Positions 8,475 through 18,284 of a stretch of DNA of 64,000 bases are shown piece after piece (position 1 is the stretch's first letter; each line of letters begins with the position of its first letter). Made by a program: the position numbers and the translations under genes. The notes under the pieces are model-generated. The model worked only from the letters and a program-made list of their open reading frames with translations, did no database searches and was not told the DNA's origin. The stretch comes from Sphingomonas sp. Leaf357 (lineage in GTDB: Bacteria > Pseudomonadota > Alphaproteobacteria > Sphingomonadales > Sphingomonadaceae): contig NZ_LMPM01000001.1 in the NCBI RefSeq assembly GCF_001423845.1, positions 2,218,152 through 2,282,151 of the forward strand. The letters run 5' to 3'.

Positions 8475-9920
8475 TCAGGCGTTCATGTGATCGGCGATCC
8501 GGCCGAGGCTTTCCTCACGCCCGAGCAATACGAGCACGTCGAAAATCCCCGGCGAGGTCTTCTTGCCCGTCAGCGCAGCCCGGAGGGGCTGTGCGACCTG
8601 GCCGAGCTTGACCCCGGATTGCTCGGCGACCTGCCGAACCGCGTCTTCGAGTTTCTCCGTATCCCAGCCGTCCAGCGCGTCAAGCGCGCTGTGTGCGGTT
8701 GCGAGAATGACGGAAGCCTCACCCTTCAGCAGATCGGCGGCGGCGGGGTCGATTTCAAGCGGCCGTACCGCAAACAGGAAGGCGGTGGCGGCGGTCAGCT
8801 CGTTGAGATTGGCCGCGCGGGGTTTCAGCGACGGCATCGCACGGACGATCAGATCGTGCTGCGCCTGCGAAGGCACGAAGCCCAACTTGCCCGCGACGAG
8901 CGCCGCGAGACGGGCGTCATCCGACTCCCGCATGTAATGGCCGTTGAGGTTTTCGAGCTTCTTGAGATCGAAGCGCGACGGCGATTTGCCGACGCCGGAA
9001 AGGTCGAACCACGCAATCGCCTGTTCGCGGCTGATGACCTCGTCGTCGCCGTGCCCCCAACCGAGCCTGAGCAGGTAGTTGTCCAATGCCTCGGGCAGGA
9101 TGCCGAGTCCGTCGCGATACGAATCGACCCCAACCGCGCCGTGGCGCTTGCTGAGCTTGGCGCCGTCGGTGCCGTGGATCAGCGGGATGTGGGCGTAGAT
9201 CGGCTCGGGCCAGCCCATGCCGCGGATCACGGCCAGTTGGCGGAAGGCGTTGTTGAGGTGATCGTCGCCGCGGATGACGTGGGTAACGCCCATGTCGTGA
9301 TCGTCGACGACGACCGCGAGCATATAGGTCGGCGTGCCATCCGACCGGAGCAAGACGAAATCGTCGAGCTCGGCATTCTGCACGGTGACCGCGCCCTGAA
9401 CCTTGTCGTCGATCGTGGTCGCGCCGTTTTTCGGTGCCTTGATGCGGACGACGAACGGCGCGCCTTGCGGGGCGTCGCTATCCGGGCGGTCGCGCCAGCG
9501 ACCGTCATAGCGCATCGGCTGTTTGGCGGCCTTCTGGGACTCGCGCAAAACGGTCAGTTCTTCGGGCGTGGCATAGCATTTGTACGCATTGCCGCTGGCG
9601 AGCAGCTGCTTGGCGACCTCGGCATGACGCGCCGCGCGGGCGAACTGATACACGGCGTCGCCGTCCCAATCGAGCCCGAGCCACATCATCGAATCGAGGA
9701 TCGCGTCGATCGCCGGCTGGGTCGAGCGCGCGCGATCGGTATCCTCGATGCGCAGCAGGAAATCGCCGCCGTGATGGCGGGCGTAGAGCCAGTTGAACAG
9801 CGCGGTGCGCGCGCCGCCGATGTGCAGGAACCCGGTCGGCGATGGCGCGAACCGGGTGACGACCTTGGTGGCCGGGGGCGTCGCCTGATCGGCCGCCCCT
9901 GCTTCGTTAGTTGCGCCCAA
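8475..9920 (-). CDS. gltX: Glutamyl-tRNA synthetase
   Basis: A class I aminoacyl-tRNA synthetase charging tRNA-Glu. The HIGH-type motif appears as HIGG at about residues 33-36 just after FAPSPTG, and the KMSKS loop appears as KLSKRHG. The frame stays open far upstream across antisense comEC, but homology begins only at [11 protein letters not shown] choose the TTG at 9920, which gives 481 residues, the usual family length, and has a GGGAG ribosome site 9 bases upstream; no ATG or GTG lies between it and the conserved start. The comEC start is only 21 bases away in the opposite direction. Confidence 0.93.
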   Translation of the reverse strand: MGATNEAGAADQATPPATKVVTRFAPSPTGFLHIGGARTALFNWLYARHHGGDFLLRIEDTDRARSTQPAIDAILDSMMWLGLDWDGDAVYQFARAARHAEVAKQLLASGNAYKCYATPEELTVLRESQKAAKQPMRYDGRWRDRPDSDAPQGAPFVVRIKAPKNGATTIDDKVQGAVTVQNAELDDFVLLRSDGTPTYMLAVVVDDHDMGVTHVIRGDDHLNNAFRQLAVIRGMGWPEPIYAHIPLIHGTDGAKLSKRHGAVGVDSYRDGLGILPEALDNYLLRLGWGHGDDEVISREQAIAWFDLSGVGKSPSRFDLKKLENLNGHYMRESDDARLAALVAGKLGFVPSQAQHDLIVRAMPSLKPRAANLNELTAATAFLFAVRPLEIDPAAADLLKGEASVILATAHSALDALDGWDTEKLEDAVRQVAEQSGVKLGQVAQPLRAALTGKKTSPGIFDVLVLLGREESLGRIADHMNA

Positions 9921-9941
9921 CCGCGCTTGCTCCCAAACTTG

Positions 9942-12191
9942 ATGATGATGGCCAGTTCCGCCGCCGAGCCCCCTAGCACGCGTGCCGAGCCGCTTCAAAT
10001 CGGCGGGCGCGGGGCGTTCGTGCGGGCGCGGGACGGGGTGGAACGGTGGCTGGAGGCGGAGCGCGACCAGATCGCGCTGTGGCTGCCGGTGATGCTGGGG
10101 GCGGGGATTGCCGCATGGTTCGTGCTGCCGAACGAGCGGAGCTGGGTGCTGGCCTTGCTGCTGTTCGGCGCGGCGGCGTTCGGGGCGGCGGGGATCGGGC
10201 GCGGCGGACGGGCGGCGCGGGCGATCTTGATTGCCGGCCTGGCGGCGGCTTTGGGGCTGGCGTCCGTGTGGTGGCGGGCCGAGCACGCTGGCGGGGTGGT
10301 GCTGACCCGGGCGACGATCGCGACGTTCGAGGCGCGGGTGGAGAGTATCCAGCCGCTGCCGGCGCGGGAGCTGGTGCGGTTGCGGTTGGCGCCGACGCGG
10401 GTTCTGGATGTCGGAACGGGGCGGAAGGCAACGGCACTCCCCGCCTTCGTTCGGGTCAATCTGGCCGAGGCGGATGTGCCGAAGGGGCTCACGCGCGGGG
10501 CGGTGATCGCGCTCAGGGCGAGGCTGATGCCGCCACCCCAGCCCGCGGTGCCGGGCGCGTACGATTATGCGCGGGTGGCGTGGTTCGACCGGATCGGCGG
10601 GACGGGACGCGGGTTCGCGCCGGTGAAGATCGTCGCGGCGGGTGAAGCCGAGGGGGCGGCGCTCAGGCAGCGATTGTCGACGCATATCGAGAATAGCCTG
10701 GGGGGCAGTGCGGGCGGCATCGCCAGCGCTCTGGCGACCGGCGACGAGGGCGCGATATCCGAAGAGGATGCGGATGCGATGCGGCGATCGGGGCTGGCGC
10801 ATCTGCTGTCGGTCAGCGGTTTGCACATCACCGCCGTTGTCGCGGCGACGATGCTGGTGGTGGTGCGGCTGCTGGCACTGAGCCCGTGGCTGGCGCTGCG
10901 CTTCCGGTTGCCGTTGATCGCGGCGGGCGCGGGCGCGGCGGCGGCGATCGGCTACACGCTGCTGACCGGCAGCCAGGTACCGACGATCCGGTCCTGCGTT
11001 GCGGCGTTGCTCGTGCTGGTCGCGCTGGCGCTGGGGCGCGAGGCGATGACGCTCCGGCTGGTCGCGGCGGGGGCGGTGATCGTGTTGCTGCTATGGCCGG
11101 AGGCGCTGGCCGGGCCGAGCTTCCAGCTATCGTTCGCGGCGATCACCGCGATCGTGGCGTTGAACGAGCATCCCGGGATCAAGACGTTGGTGATGGCGCG
11201 CGACGAACCGCGGGTGAAACGCTTCGGGCGGGCGATCGGGGCACTGGTGCTGACCGGGCTGGCCGTGGAGATCGCGCTGCTGCCGATCGGGCTGTACCAT
11301 TTCCACAAGGCCGGGCTTTACGGCGTGGCGGCGAACATCGTCGCGATCCCGCTGACGACGTTCGTCATCATGCCCTTGGAAGCGCTGGCGCTGGCACTCG
11401 ATTTCTTCGGTCTGGGCGCGCCCTTCTGGTGGCTGACGGGCAAGGCGCTGACGATACTGCTGTGGATCGCACGGACGACGGCGCAGGCACCGGGATCGGT
11501 CGCCGCGCTGCCCGCGATGCCGGCGGGGGCGTTCGCGGCGATGGTGGTCGGCGGATTGTGGATCGCCCTGTGGCGGACGCGGTGGCGGCGGCTGGGCCTC
11601 GCGCCGCTGGGGTTCGGGATCGTCTGGGCCATGATGACGCCGGCACCGGACCTGCTGGTGACGGGCGACGGGCGGCATTTGGCGGTACGGACGGCGGATG
11701 GTGGCGTGGCGATGCTGCGCGATCGGGCGGGCGATTACATTTCCGATACGCTCGCCGAGAATGGCGGCGTGGACGGCGTGCCGATGTTGCTGTCCGAACG
11801 ACCGGAGGCGCGGTGCAGTCGTGATCTGTGCCTGATCGAGCGTCAGGCGGGCGGGCGGACGTGGCGGATTCTGGCGACGCGCAGCCTGTATCTGGTGCCG
11901 ATACAGGAATTGATCGCGGCGTGCGGGGCGGCGGACATCGTCGTGAGCGAGCGGCGGCTGCCCAGAGCGTGCCGGCCGCGCTGGTTGCGGCTCGACAGGA
12001 ATATGCTCGCGCGAACCGGTGGCGTGGCGATCACCTTGTCGCGGCAGGATGTCGACAGCGTCGTGCGGCCCGGGGATCGGCATCCGTGGCGGGTGGCGGT
12101 TGCGGATGGCAGGCCGTCCGGTTCGTTCGGGAAGGTGCGCTTTTCGGGCGGGCGCTGGCATCGACGTACGGTTCGCAGGGATGCGGAATGA
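9942..12191 (+). CDS. comEC: ComEC/Rec2 family competence membrane protein
   Basis: 749 residues. An N-terminal soluble domain follows two or three transmembrane helices (residues ~35-95). The central competence domain carries the signature [12 protein letters not shown] and many transmembrane helices (about 280-560). A metallo-beta-lactamase-like C-terminal domain (about 560-749) is divergent: the HxHxDH metal motif is not seen, so nuclease function is doubtful. ComEC forms the inner-membrane channel for single-stranded DNA uptake. Three consecutive ATG codons open the gene; I take the first. It is divergent from gltX with 21 bases between starts. Confidence 0.85.
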   Translation: MMMASSAAEPPSTRAEPLQIGGRGAFVRARDGVERWLEAERDQIALWLPVMLGAGIAAWFVLPNERSWVLALLLFGAAAFGAAGIGRGGRAARAILIAGLAAALGLASVWWRAEHAGGVVLTRATIATFEARVESIQPLPARELVRLRLAPTRVLDVGTGRKATALPAFVRVNLAEADVPKGLTRGAVIALRARLMPPPQPAVPGAYDYARVAWFDRIGGTGRGFAPVKIVAAGEAEGAALRQRLSTHIENSLGGSAGGIASALATGDEGAISEEDADAMRRSGLAHLLSVSGLHITAVVAATMLVVVRLLALSPWLALRFRLPLIAAGAGAAAAIGYTLLTGSQVPTIRSCVAALLVLVALALGREAMTLRLVAAGAVIVLLLWPEALAGPSFQLSFAAITAIVALNEHPGIKTLVMARDEPRVKRFGRAIGALVLTGLAVEIALLPIGLYHFHKAGLYGVAANIVAIPLTTFVIMPLEALALALDFFGLGAPFWWLTGKALTILLWIARTTAQAPGSVAALPAMPAGAFAAMVVGGLWIALWRTRWRRLGLAPLGFGIVWAMMTPAPDLLVTGDGRHLAVRTADGGVAMLRDRAGDYISDTLAENGGVDGVPMLLSERPEARCSRDLCLIERQAGGRTWRILATRSLYLVPIQELIAACGAADIVVSERRLPRACRPRWLRLDRNMLARTGGVAITLSRQDVDSVVRPGDRHPWRVAVADGRPSGSFGKVRFSGGRWHRRTVRRDAE

Positions 12192-12223
12192 AACGGTGCT
12201 CAGGCCGTTGCTATATGTATGCC

Positions 12224-12330
12224 CGTCATCCTGAACTTGTTTCAGGATCCAGGCGCGGTCATCTGTCAAAAAGACGGTGTCTGTGGACCGGCTGACCGCG
12301 CATGGATGCTGAAACAAGTTCAGCATGACG
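12224..12330. repeat. Intergenic hairpin repeat, CCTGAA class
   Basis: Two inverted arms of about 27 bases. The left arm folds as ATCCTGAA-CTTGT-TTCAGGAT and the right as ATGCTGAA-ACAAG-TTCAGCAT, so each arm is an 8-bp hairpin and they differ by a compensated C-G to G-C swap. The element occupies the first third of the 339-base gap between comEC and lexA. The rest of the gap (12331-12530) holds no gene I can support; a weak GTCCG/CGGAC hairpin near 12512-12527 could be a lexA terminator. Confidence 0.8.
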
Positions 12331-12530
12331 ATGTATGTTTGGCGGAGGCGTTGTCGCCCAATGCCATATGCCGCCGCCCGGAATAACGGACCTGTCGAGA
12401 ACCGCGCGATGGATTCCAGATAACCCTAAGACGACGGTTTGGTTAGAACGGCATCCTACAACGATGAGCGGACCTGCCAGCCTTCGTTGGAGGGCGATGC
12501 AAGACGGCTTTCAGTCCGAAGGACCGGACG

Positions 12531-13196
12531 TCAATCGTAGCGGCGGAGCAGGCCGGCAAGTTTGCCCTGCACGCGAACCTGCTGAGGGGCATAACGCTGT
12601 GGATCGTAGGCGCGGTTGGCGGGATCGAGCCGGACCATGGCACCTTCGCGGCGGAAGTATTTGAGCGTCGCTTCGCTATCCTCGATCAGTGCCACCACGA
12701 TCTCGCCGTCGCGGGCGGTATCGGCACGGCGGATGAGGGCGTAGTCGCCGTCGAGAATACCGGCCTCGACCATCGAATCGCCCGACACTTCCAGCGCATA
12801 ATGTTCGCCGCTACCGAGCAAGGCGGCCGGGACGGCGAGCATCGCGCTACCCTCGAACGCCTCGATCGGCACACCGGCGGCGATCCGGCCGTGCAGCGGA
12901 ATCTCGATCACGTCGTTGGCCGGTTCCGGCAGAGTGCGGATATTGCTGGGGGGTGCCTTGACGATCGGCTTCGTTTCGCCGCGTTCCGGCATCTTCAAAA
13001 CTTCGAGCGCGCGGGCGCGGTTGGGCAGGCGGCGGATGAACTTGCGTTCCTCCAGCGCGCTGATCAGACGGTGGACACCCGACTTCGACTTGAGGTCGAG
13101 CGCCTCCTTCATCTCCTCGAACGAGGGGGATACGCCCGATTCCTCCAGGCGATCGTTGATGAAGCAGATAAGCTCGTGCTGCTTGCGCGTAAGCAT
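12531..13196 (-). CDS. lexA: LexA SOS repressor
   Basis: 221 residues. N-terminal winged helix (about 1-65, beginning [13 protein letters not shown]), then the peptidase S24 domain. Self-cleavage site Ala107-Gly108, catalytic Ser141 (SGDSM) and Lys179 (ATLKYF) are all present, so it is a functional autoprotease triggered by RecA filaments. It represses DNA-repair genes. Two overlapping SOS boxes lie 15 bases before the start, so it is autoregulated. It follows moeA on the same strand with a 54-base gap. Confidence 0.97.
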   Translation of the reverse strand: MLTRKQHELICFINDRLEESGVSPSFEEMKEALDLKSKSGVHRLISALEERKFIRRLPNRARALEVLKMPERGETKPIVKAPPSNIRTLPEPANDVIEIPLHGRIAAGVPIEAFEGSAMLAVPAALLGSGEHYALEVSGDSMVEAGILDGDYALIRRADTARDGEIVVALIEDSEATLKYFRREGAMVRLDPANRAYDPQRYAPQQVRVQGKLAGLLRRYD

Positions 13197-13211
13197 AGCG
13201 TTCCTCCGTCA

Positions 13212-13237
13212 GAACAGACGAGGAACCTTTACGGAAC
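13212..13237 (-). promoter_or_regulatory. Overlapping double SOS box (LexA operator)
   Basis: Three GAAC half-sites at 13212, 13223 and 13234 are each separated by exactly 7 bases: GAAC-N7-GAAC-N7-GAAC. The alphaproteobacterial LexA consensus is GTTC-N7-GTTC, the same site on the other strand. The middle half-site is shared, giving two overlapping operators directly upstream of lexA. Confidence 0.88.
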
Positions 13238-13250
13238 GCTTCGGGGGGTG

Positions 13251-14435
13251 TCAAGCGAGAGGGAGGATGTCCACCAACTCGCCGATTTCCGCTGCCGGCG
13301 CGTGCGCCGGACGCAGCACGAGGCAGTCGGCGCGGGCGAGCGTTCGGAGCATCGAGCTGTCCTGGATGGTCGAGGCATGGACGCGCCCGTCACGCAATTC
13401 GGCGCGCAGGTAATCGGTGCGGTGATCGTTGGCGCGCAGCGGTTCGCCGAGCGGGGCGGCAAACGTGCGGGGCAGGGGATCGGCCGCGCCGGACATGGCG
13501 GCGACTAGCGGCCGAAGAAAGATCGTCGCGGTGACGAACGCGGATACCGGATTGCCAGGCAGGCCGAGCACGACGGCGTCGCCCAGTCGCCCGGCCATCA
13601 TCGGCTTGCCGGGGCGGAGCGCGATCTTCCAGAAATCGATCGTGCCGCCGGCGGCCTCGAGCGCGGGCCGGACGAGATCGTGATCGCCGACCGACGCTCC
13701 GCCGGTGGTGACGAGGATGTCGGCGCGGACAGCCGCGAAGGCGGCGGTCATGACGGCGAGATCGTCGGGGATGATGCCGAGATCGATGATGTCGACCGGC
13801 AGATCGCGCAGCAGCGCGGCGAGCATCAGGCCGTTGGTTTCGGGAAGCTTGGCCGGATCGCCGCTGCCGGGGCGGGCGAGTTCGTCGCCGGTGGCGGCGA
13901 TCGCGACGGTTAGGCGGCGCGCGACCGGGAGCGTGGCGTGGCCACCGAGCGCGCCAAGCGCGAGCGCCGCCGGGGTCAGGCGCTCGCCTTTCGCGATCAG
14001 TATGTCGCCGGTGGAGAAGTCCAGTCCGCGCGGGCGGACGCTGCTCGCGTGGCGGGCGGGGCCTTCGCCGGTGAGGTGGATCGTGTCGCCGTCGCGCGTA
14101 GCCTCTTCCTGGACGAGGATCGTGTCGGTGCCTGGCGGCAGGGCTGCGCCGGTAAAGATGCGCACCGTTTCGCCCGCGCCGACCGCGCCGGAAAAGGCGT
14201 GGCCGGCAGCGCTTTCGCCGACCAGCGCGAACGGGCCGGGGAGGTCTTCGTACCGGATCGCATAGCCGTCCATCGCCGATAGATCGGCTTCGGGCTGGGT
14301 GCGGCGGGCCGGGATGGCATCGGTCGTCCAGCGGCCGATGGCGTGCGCGAGCGGGACGGTCTCCGACGGGATGGCGGGAGCGAGCGCGAAGAGTCGGGTC
14401 TGGGCGTCCACGACGGCGAGGAGAGCGGGGGGCAT
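13251..14435 (-). CDS. moeA: Molybdopterin molybdotransferase MoeA
   Basis: 394 residues, standard length. MoeA inserts molybdate into adenylylated molybdopterin in molybdenum cofactor synthesis. Visible motifs: SAMDGYA near residue 53, a middle MoCF-binding domain with TGDEL and TTGGASVGDHD, and PGKPMMAGRLG / LGLPGNPVSAFV near the C-terminus. In related genomes moaC is normally immediately upstream; here moaC is 6.4 kb away beyond a membrane-protein/TonB block. Likely cotranscribed with lexA in part, although lexA has its own operator. Confidence 0.95.
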   Translation of the reverse strand: MPPALLAVVDAQTRLFALAPAIPSETVPLAHAIGRWTTDAIPARRTQPEADLSAMDGYAIRYEDLPGPFALVGESAAGHAFSGAVGAGETVRIFTGAALPPGTDTILVQEEATRDGDTIHLTGEGPARHASSVRPRGLDFSTGDILIAKGERLTPAALALGALGGHATLPVARRLTVAIAATGDELARPGSGDPAKLPETNGLMLAALLRDLPVDIIDLGIIPDDLAVMTAAFAAVRADILVTTGGASVGDHDLVRPALEAAGGTIDFWKIALRPGKPMMAGRLGDAVVLGLPGNPVSAFVTATIFLRPLVAAMSGAADPLPRTFAAPLGEPLRANDHRTDYLRAELRDGRVHASTIQDSSMLRTLARADCLVLRPAHAPAAEIGELVDILPLA

Positions 14436-14546
14436 GGCGGCTCAGTGTCACGATCGCGCGCCGGAAGACAGCGGGATTGTCGTGGTGATCGAGAATAGCG
14501 TTCTCTGCGGTTCGATTTGATGGAGATTCCGGCTGTGCACCGACGG

Positions 14547-16088
14547 CTATATCCGGTCGTCCCAGTCCTCTGGCGCGACGCGTTCCGGGAAGTCCCTATA
14601 AAGAGGATTAGGCCATTTGCCGGTCCAGCATCTCGCCGGATCGTATGGCTTGATCTTCGCCGGTGTCTGGGGTGCGATCAGGCGATTGGCGTGCGACCAA
14701 GGCGTGACATAGGTATCGAAGCCGCCGGGTACGACGCCGAAATAGCTGCAGACGACTTCCGGCGCGCGTGGATAGATGACAGCGCGGACGACATCGAACG
14801 CCGGAGTCGCCGCGCCGAGCAGCAACGCGCCGATCATGATGTTGCGCCACAATTCACGGCCGGGTACGGCTGGCTTCACCAGCACATCGGCGACCGACAA
14901 TGAAAGGATGGCTAGCGCGGGAATCGAGGCGCGCATGACGAAATCGTTCGAGGTGCCGACTTGAATGAATGGCGCAACGAGCAGGACGATTGCAGTGACA
15001 GCAATCGTAGTGCCGCCAAATCGACCGTGCCGTCCGATGAACCAGAGCCCGACCAGATAGGGGCCGACCTCGATCAGTTCGAAGATGAGATATTGGGACA
15101 GGTCGATGGCCGCACTTCCGCCGCCCACCGCGCCGCTGCCCGATGCAAGATACAGCAGGCTAGGCGTCGAGAGTGCCAGCGTGAGCGCGGGCGGCCCGAT
15201 GTCGCGCGGGCGAACCTGCCCGCGCATCAGCGCTGCGATGGCGCCGAACGCTGCGAACGGCGCAATGCCCATCACAGCGAACGGCGACCAAAGAGCGAGC
15301 AGCGGGATTGGGGCCAGGAACGCCGCCAGGGAAATTTTGCCGGTCCTCCACAGCAGAAAGAGCAATGCGCCGACCCAGCCGGCCAGTCCATGTTGAGGCA
15401 CGGCGAAAGCCTGGGTCAGATGCGCGGTGAAGATGGCGACGTTCCACCGTTCGGACGTCGCCAGAAGCGATTGTCCGGCCATCAACTGACCGACGATGTC
15501 CATTCCGCTGAAGCCGAGAAAGATCGCGAGCGCAATCTTGCGGGACCGGGCGTCCTCAAACAGGTGACTGCCGAGCAGGAACAGCACGGCAAGCAACGCG
15601 CTATTCTGGACGAACAATGCCCATTCTGCGGCGTGATAGCCCGACTCTTTGCCGATCAAGGCGGGTGCCAAATACATGCCGAGCGGCGCGCGCAACAGAT
15701 CTGGCGTCGACCGGACATCGTAGACGAAAGGCCAGGGATAGATGGTGAGATCGCGCAGAACCGCGGCGCGCACCTGCCAATCGGTGTGCGCGTAGAACAG
15801 GCGTCCTTCGCCACCGAGCAGGAATATGATCGCCGCGACGGAGCCGCAGACCAGCACGGTCTTGGCACCCGGCCGGTATTCGGCGTCGATGCCAGCATGC
15901 CGGGCCAGGAGGAAAGCCGGCGCTGCCATTAAAGCAATGACGGGAAGGCCCCACAGCGGCACGAGGCCGAGAAACAGCCAGAGCAGCAATTGGTCGAGAC
16001 CCAGCGCGAAACACAGGATCGCAACCAGCATTGTCGGCGTGGCGACATCGCGCGTGCCCTTCGCCGCAGCGACGGCATTAGATATCAT
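14547..16088 (-). CDS. Polytopic membrane protein of unknown function
   Basis: 513 residues with about ten to twelve hydrophobic helices over residues 15-440, followed by a hydrophilic C-terminal tail of about 70 residues rich in Pro, Trp and Asp that includes ARCWTGKWPNPL. The topology resembles GT-C-fold glycosyltransferases or O-antigen polymerase-like proteins, but I see no Asp-rich first loop typical of active GT-C enzymes; the large loop after the third helix reads YAHTDWQVRAAVLRDL. It is divergent from the next membrane gene (starts about 175 bases apart). The pair may act on a surface glycan; this is inference. Confidence 0.6.
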   Translation of the reverse strand: MISNAVAAAKGTRDVATPTMLVAILCFALGLDQLLLWLFLGLVPLWGLPVIALMAAPAFLLARHAGIDAEYRPGAKTVLVCGSVAAIIFLLGGEGRLFYAHTDWQVRAAVLRDLTIYPWPFVYDVRSTPDLLRAPLGMYLAPALIGKESGYHAAEWALFVQNSALLAVLFLLGSHLFEDARSRKIALAIFLGFSGMDIVGQLMAGQSLLATSERWNVAIFTAHLTQAFAVPQHGLAGWVGALLFLLWRTGKISLAAFLAPIPLLALWSPFAVMGIAPFAAFGAIAALMRGQVRPRDIGPPALTLALSTPSLLYLASGSGAVGGGSAAIDLSQYLIFELIEVGPYLVGLWFIGRHGRFGGTTIAVTAIVLLVAPFIQVGTSNDFVMRASIPALAILSLSVADVLVKPAVPGRELWRNIMIGALLLGAATPAFDVVRAVIYPRAPEVVCSYFGVVPGGFDTYVTPWSHANRLIAPQTPAKIKPYDPARCWTGKWPNPLYRDFPERVAPEDWDDRI

Positions 16089-16262
16089 GATCGGCGCTCA
16101 CCGGGCCGGGATATCGGTTCGGTCTCAAAAGATGGTTAAGGGCGCAGCTGCCTCACGCAGACTCCGACCACAATTTACTGGCCGTTCGCCACGGATCCCG
16201 TAAGGTTCGAGGATATCGAGGGTGTCTTCGATGCGATGGCTGGTGGCGTGGGGGCGTCATAC

Positions 16263-17837
16263 ATGACGAAAAAGATGCGCGCGTCGCCGGAGCCGACCTA
16301 CATCGCGCGATCCATTTCCGCCATTGCATCGCGCCCGGCTTTGGCAATAACCTTGTTCATCTGTGCGATCACCGCGATCCTGTTGGTTGCGTTGCCGCGG
16401 CCGCTCAGTCCGGATATTTCGGGTCAGCTCTGGATCGCCGACCGCCTGCGCCATGGTGCGCGTCTTTATATCGACATCAGCGAGATCAATCCGCCGTTAT
16501 GGTTTTGGCTGGCGATGCCGATAGACTTGCTGGCCGATTTGATGGGCATCCGAGCGGAGGACGGTCTGATCACGGTGATGGGCGGCGCGGCGCTGGCCAG
16601 CCTGCTCGCGACGGATCGGCTGCTGATCGGATATACTCCGGCCCTGCGCACCCCGATCTTGTTATACGCCGCATGTATCCTGCTAATCATGCCGTTGCGC
16701 GATCTGGGCCAGCGCGAGCAGATGGCCCTGATCGGCGCGGTGCCTTATGCCGCGTTGATCGCTGCGCGACGCCAGGGATTGCCCGTTTCGGCCTGGTTGG
16801 CCGGGATCGTGGGTTTCGGGGCGGCGATCGGATTTGCGCTCAAGCATTATTTCGTCGGCGTGCCGCTGCTACTGGAAGTTTGGCTCTTGTTCAGCTTGCG
16901 CCGCAAATGGCGACCCTTTCGCATCGAGTTGCTGGTGCTGATGTCCGCAGGGTTGGGATATTTCGGGGCGATCCTGATCGTGACGCCTGGCTATCTGCGG
17001 GTTTCGGTGCCTGAACTTGCGCTGGCTTATGGCGCCGTCGGGGCACCCGGCTTGCAATACATGATCCGTCCAGCACAACCGGTGTGGTTGCTGATCCTGT
17101 GCGGCATGGCGGCTGAGCGTGGCGTTGCGCGACGCCCTTTGCCGCCGATCACGATGGCGCTGTTGACCGCAGCGGCCGGTTTTTTCATCGGCTGGGCGAT
17201 CCAGCATAAAGGCTGGCCGTATCAGAGCATCGCGACGACCGGAACGCTGGCGATTGCGATGGCAACTGCGCTGGCCGACCTTCTGGGCCGGCCCGGTGCG
17301 CGCCCGCGCCTGATTGCTGTCGTGGCGCTGATTGGGGCCGTCTCGCTGTTTCTGGCACCCACCCAATGGGTGCCGGTGTCGGATAGCGACATCGCAGCTG
17401 CTCTGGCCGACTTGAAATCCGGTGATGCAATCGCGATCATTTCAAACGAAGGGCGCACCGCCTGGCCGTCAACAGTGGGACGCGGCTTGCGCTTTGCCGG
17501 GCGGCGCGGATCCTTCTGGATATTTGCGGCGGTCGACGCGAACATGCAGGGGAAGAAGGATCCGCGGATCGCCGCGCTCGGTCGCAATGTGGTAGCTGAG
17601 GCGGTGCGGGATTATCGCTGCCTGCCACCCAAGCGGATCATCTTTTCGCCAGGCAAAGCAGCGAGGGGGGTCATCAGCGCATCGGACAATCCGCTGGGAT
17701 ATTTCAACCACGATCCCGATTTCATGCGCCTGATTCAGAACTACCGGCGGCTGGAGCTGCCGGGCCATTTCGATGCCTTCCAACTGGTGCGGCCGCTAAA
17801 TCCCCTGCGCGACGCCCGGTGCCCGCGCGGCATTTAA
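16263..17837 (+). CDS. GT-C-like polytopic membrane protein
   Basis: About 524 residues from the chosen ATG; an in-frame ATG at 16236 would add nine residues. After a basic N-terminus and one helix comes an acidic extracytoplasmic loop, DISGQLWIADRLRHGARLYIDISEINPPLWFWL, which fits the first loop of PMT/arabinosyltransferase-like GT-C glycosyltransferases, where acidic residues are catalytic. About nine further helices follow to residue 370, then a soluble C-terminal domain. Probably transfers a sugar from a polyprenyl-phosphate donor in the periplasm; acceptor unknown. Confidence 0.6.
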   Translation: MTKKMRASPEPTYIARSISAIASRPALAITLFICAITAILLVALPRPLSPDISGQLWIADRLRHGARLYIDISEINPPLWFWLAMPIDLLADLMGIRAEDGLITVMGGAALASLLATDRLLIGYTPALRTPILLYAACILLIMPLRDLGQREQMALIGAVPYAALIAARRQGLPVSAWLAGIVGFGAAIGFALKHYFVGVPLLLEVWLLFSLRRKWRPFRIELLVLMSAGLGYFGAILIVTPGYLRVSVPELALAYGAVGAPGLQYMIRPAQPVWLLILCGMAAERGVARRPLPPITMALLTAAAGFFIGWAIQHKGWPYQSIATTGTLAIAMATALADLLGRPGARPRLIAVVALIGAVSLFLAPTQWVPVSDSDIAAALADLKSGDAIAIISNEGRTAWPSTVGRGLRFAGRRGSFWIFAAVDANMQGKKDPRIAALGRNVVAEAVRDYRCLPPKRIIFSPGKAARGVISASDNPLGYFNHDPDFMRLIQNYRRLELPGHFDAFQLVRPLNPLRDARCPRGI

Positions 17838-17857
17838 AGGAGCCGACGGTTGCAGTG

Positions 17858-17935
17858 TCAGAAAAGGCCGGACGTCTTACTCAGAATCAAGAAGATCACG
17901 GCATAGGCCAAGGCGTCGGCGAACAGCGTTTTCAT
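17858..17935 (-). CDS. Possible 25-residue single-helix peptide
   Basis: An ATG-to-TGA frame encoding a basic Met-Lys start, the hydrophobic stretch ALAYAVIFLIL, and a short SKTSGLF tail. This is the composition of a one-pass membrane peptide. The ribosome site is weak (GAGAAA). It lies in the 447-base gap between the GT-C-like gene and the TonB receptor, antisense to both. Could equally be chance. Confidence 0.25.
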   Translation of the reverse strand: MKTLFADALAYAVIFLILSKTSGLF

Positions 17936-18046
17936 GATATTTCTCGGCAGATGGCGACAAGGTCCTGCGCCGGACTTTGCAGAGTGATGATAGTAGCACA
18001 GGGGCTGACGTTATCCTGACTTAGTTAACAAACCGTCATCGAGGCA

Positions 18047-18085
18047 CCACGTTGTCGACCTTTCTCGTGTGTCATCGCAACGTGG
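18047..18085. promoter_or_regulatory. Inverted repeat upstream of the TonB receptor
   Basis: CCACGTTG at 18047-18054 and its exact complement CAACGTGG at 18078-18085, separated by 23 bases, about 200 bases before the receptor start. It lies in an unusually AT-rich stretch (about 18000-18170) for this genome, as expected of a regulated promoter region. The regulator is unknown. Apart from this, 17838-18284 shows only the possible small peptide above. Confidence 0.35.
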
Positions 18086-18284
18086 CGAAAAAACCACATT
18101 CGTCACATTTCGACGAGGATGAGAACTGTGTCACGATTCGGTCTCAATCGTTACTTAATGCTTCCGGCAAGGCGGGGACGAGCCAAATTTTAGCGAGGGG
18201 AAGCGGTGGTCGCCTGCGTGGCGAGCGGCGTGCCTTTCTGCGCGCGAATTCAATCAAACCAATAGTTTAGAGTTCAGGGACAGA

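Noticed and set aside
12335..12664. Open frame on the + strand overlapping the lexA 3' end
   Set aside because: Covers the C-terminus of lexA in antisense and has no conserved feature.
18052..18270. 72-codon open frame upstream of the TonB receptor
   Set aside because: No ribosome site or hydrophobic/regular pattern, and AT-rich leader sequence; more likely untranslated.
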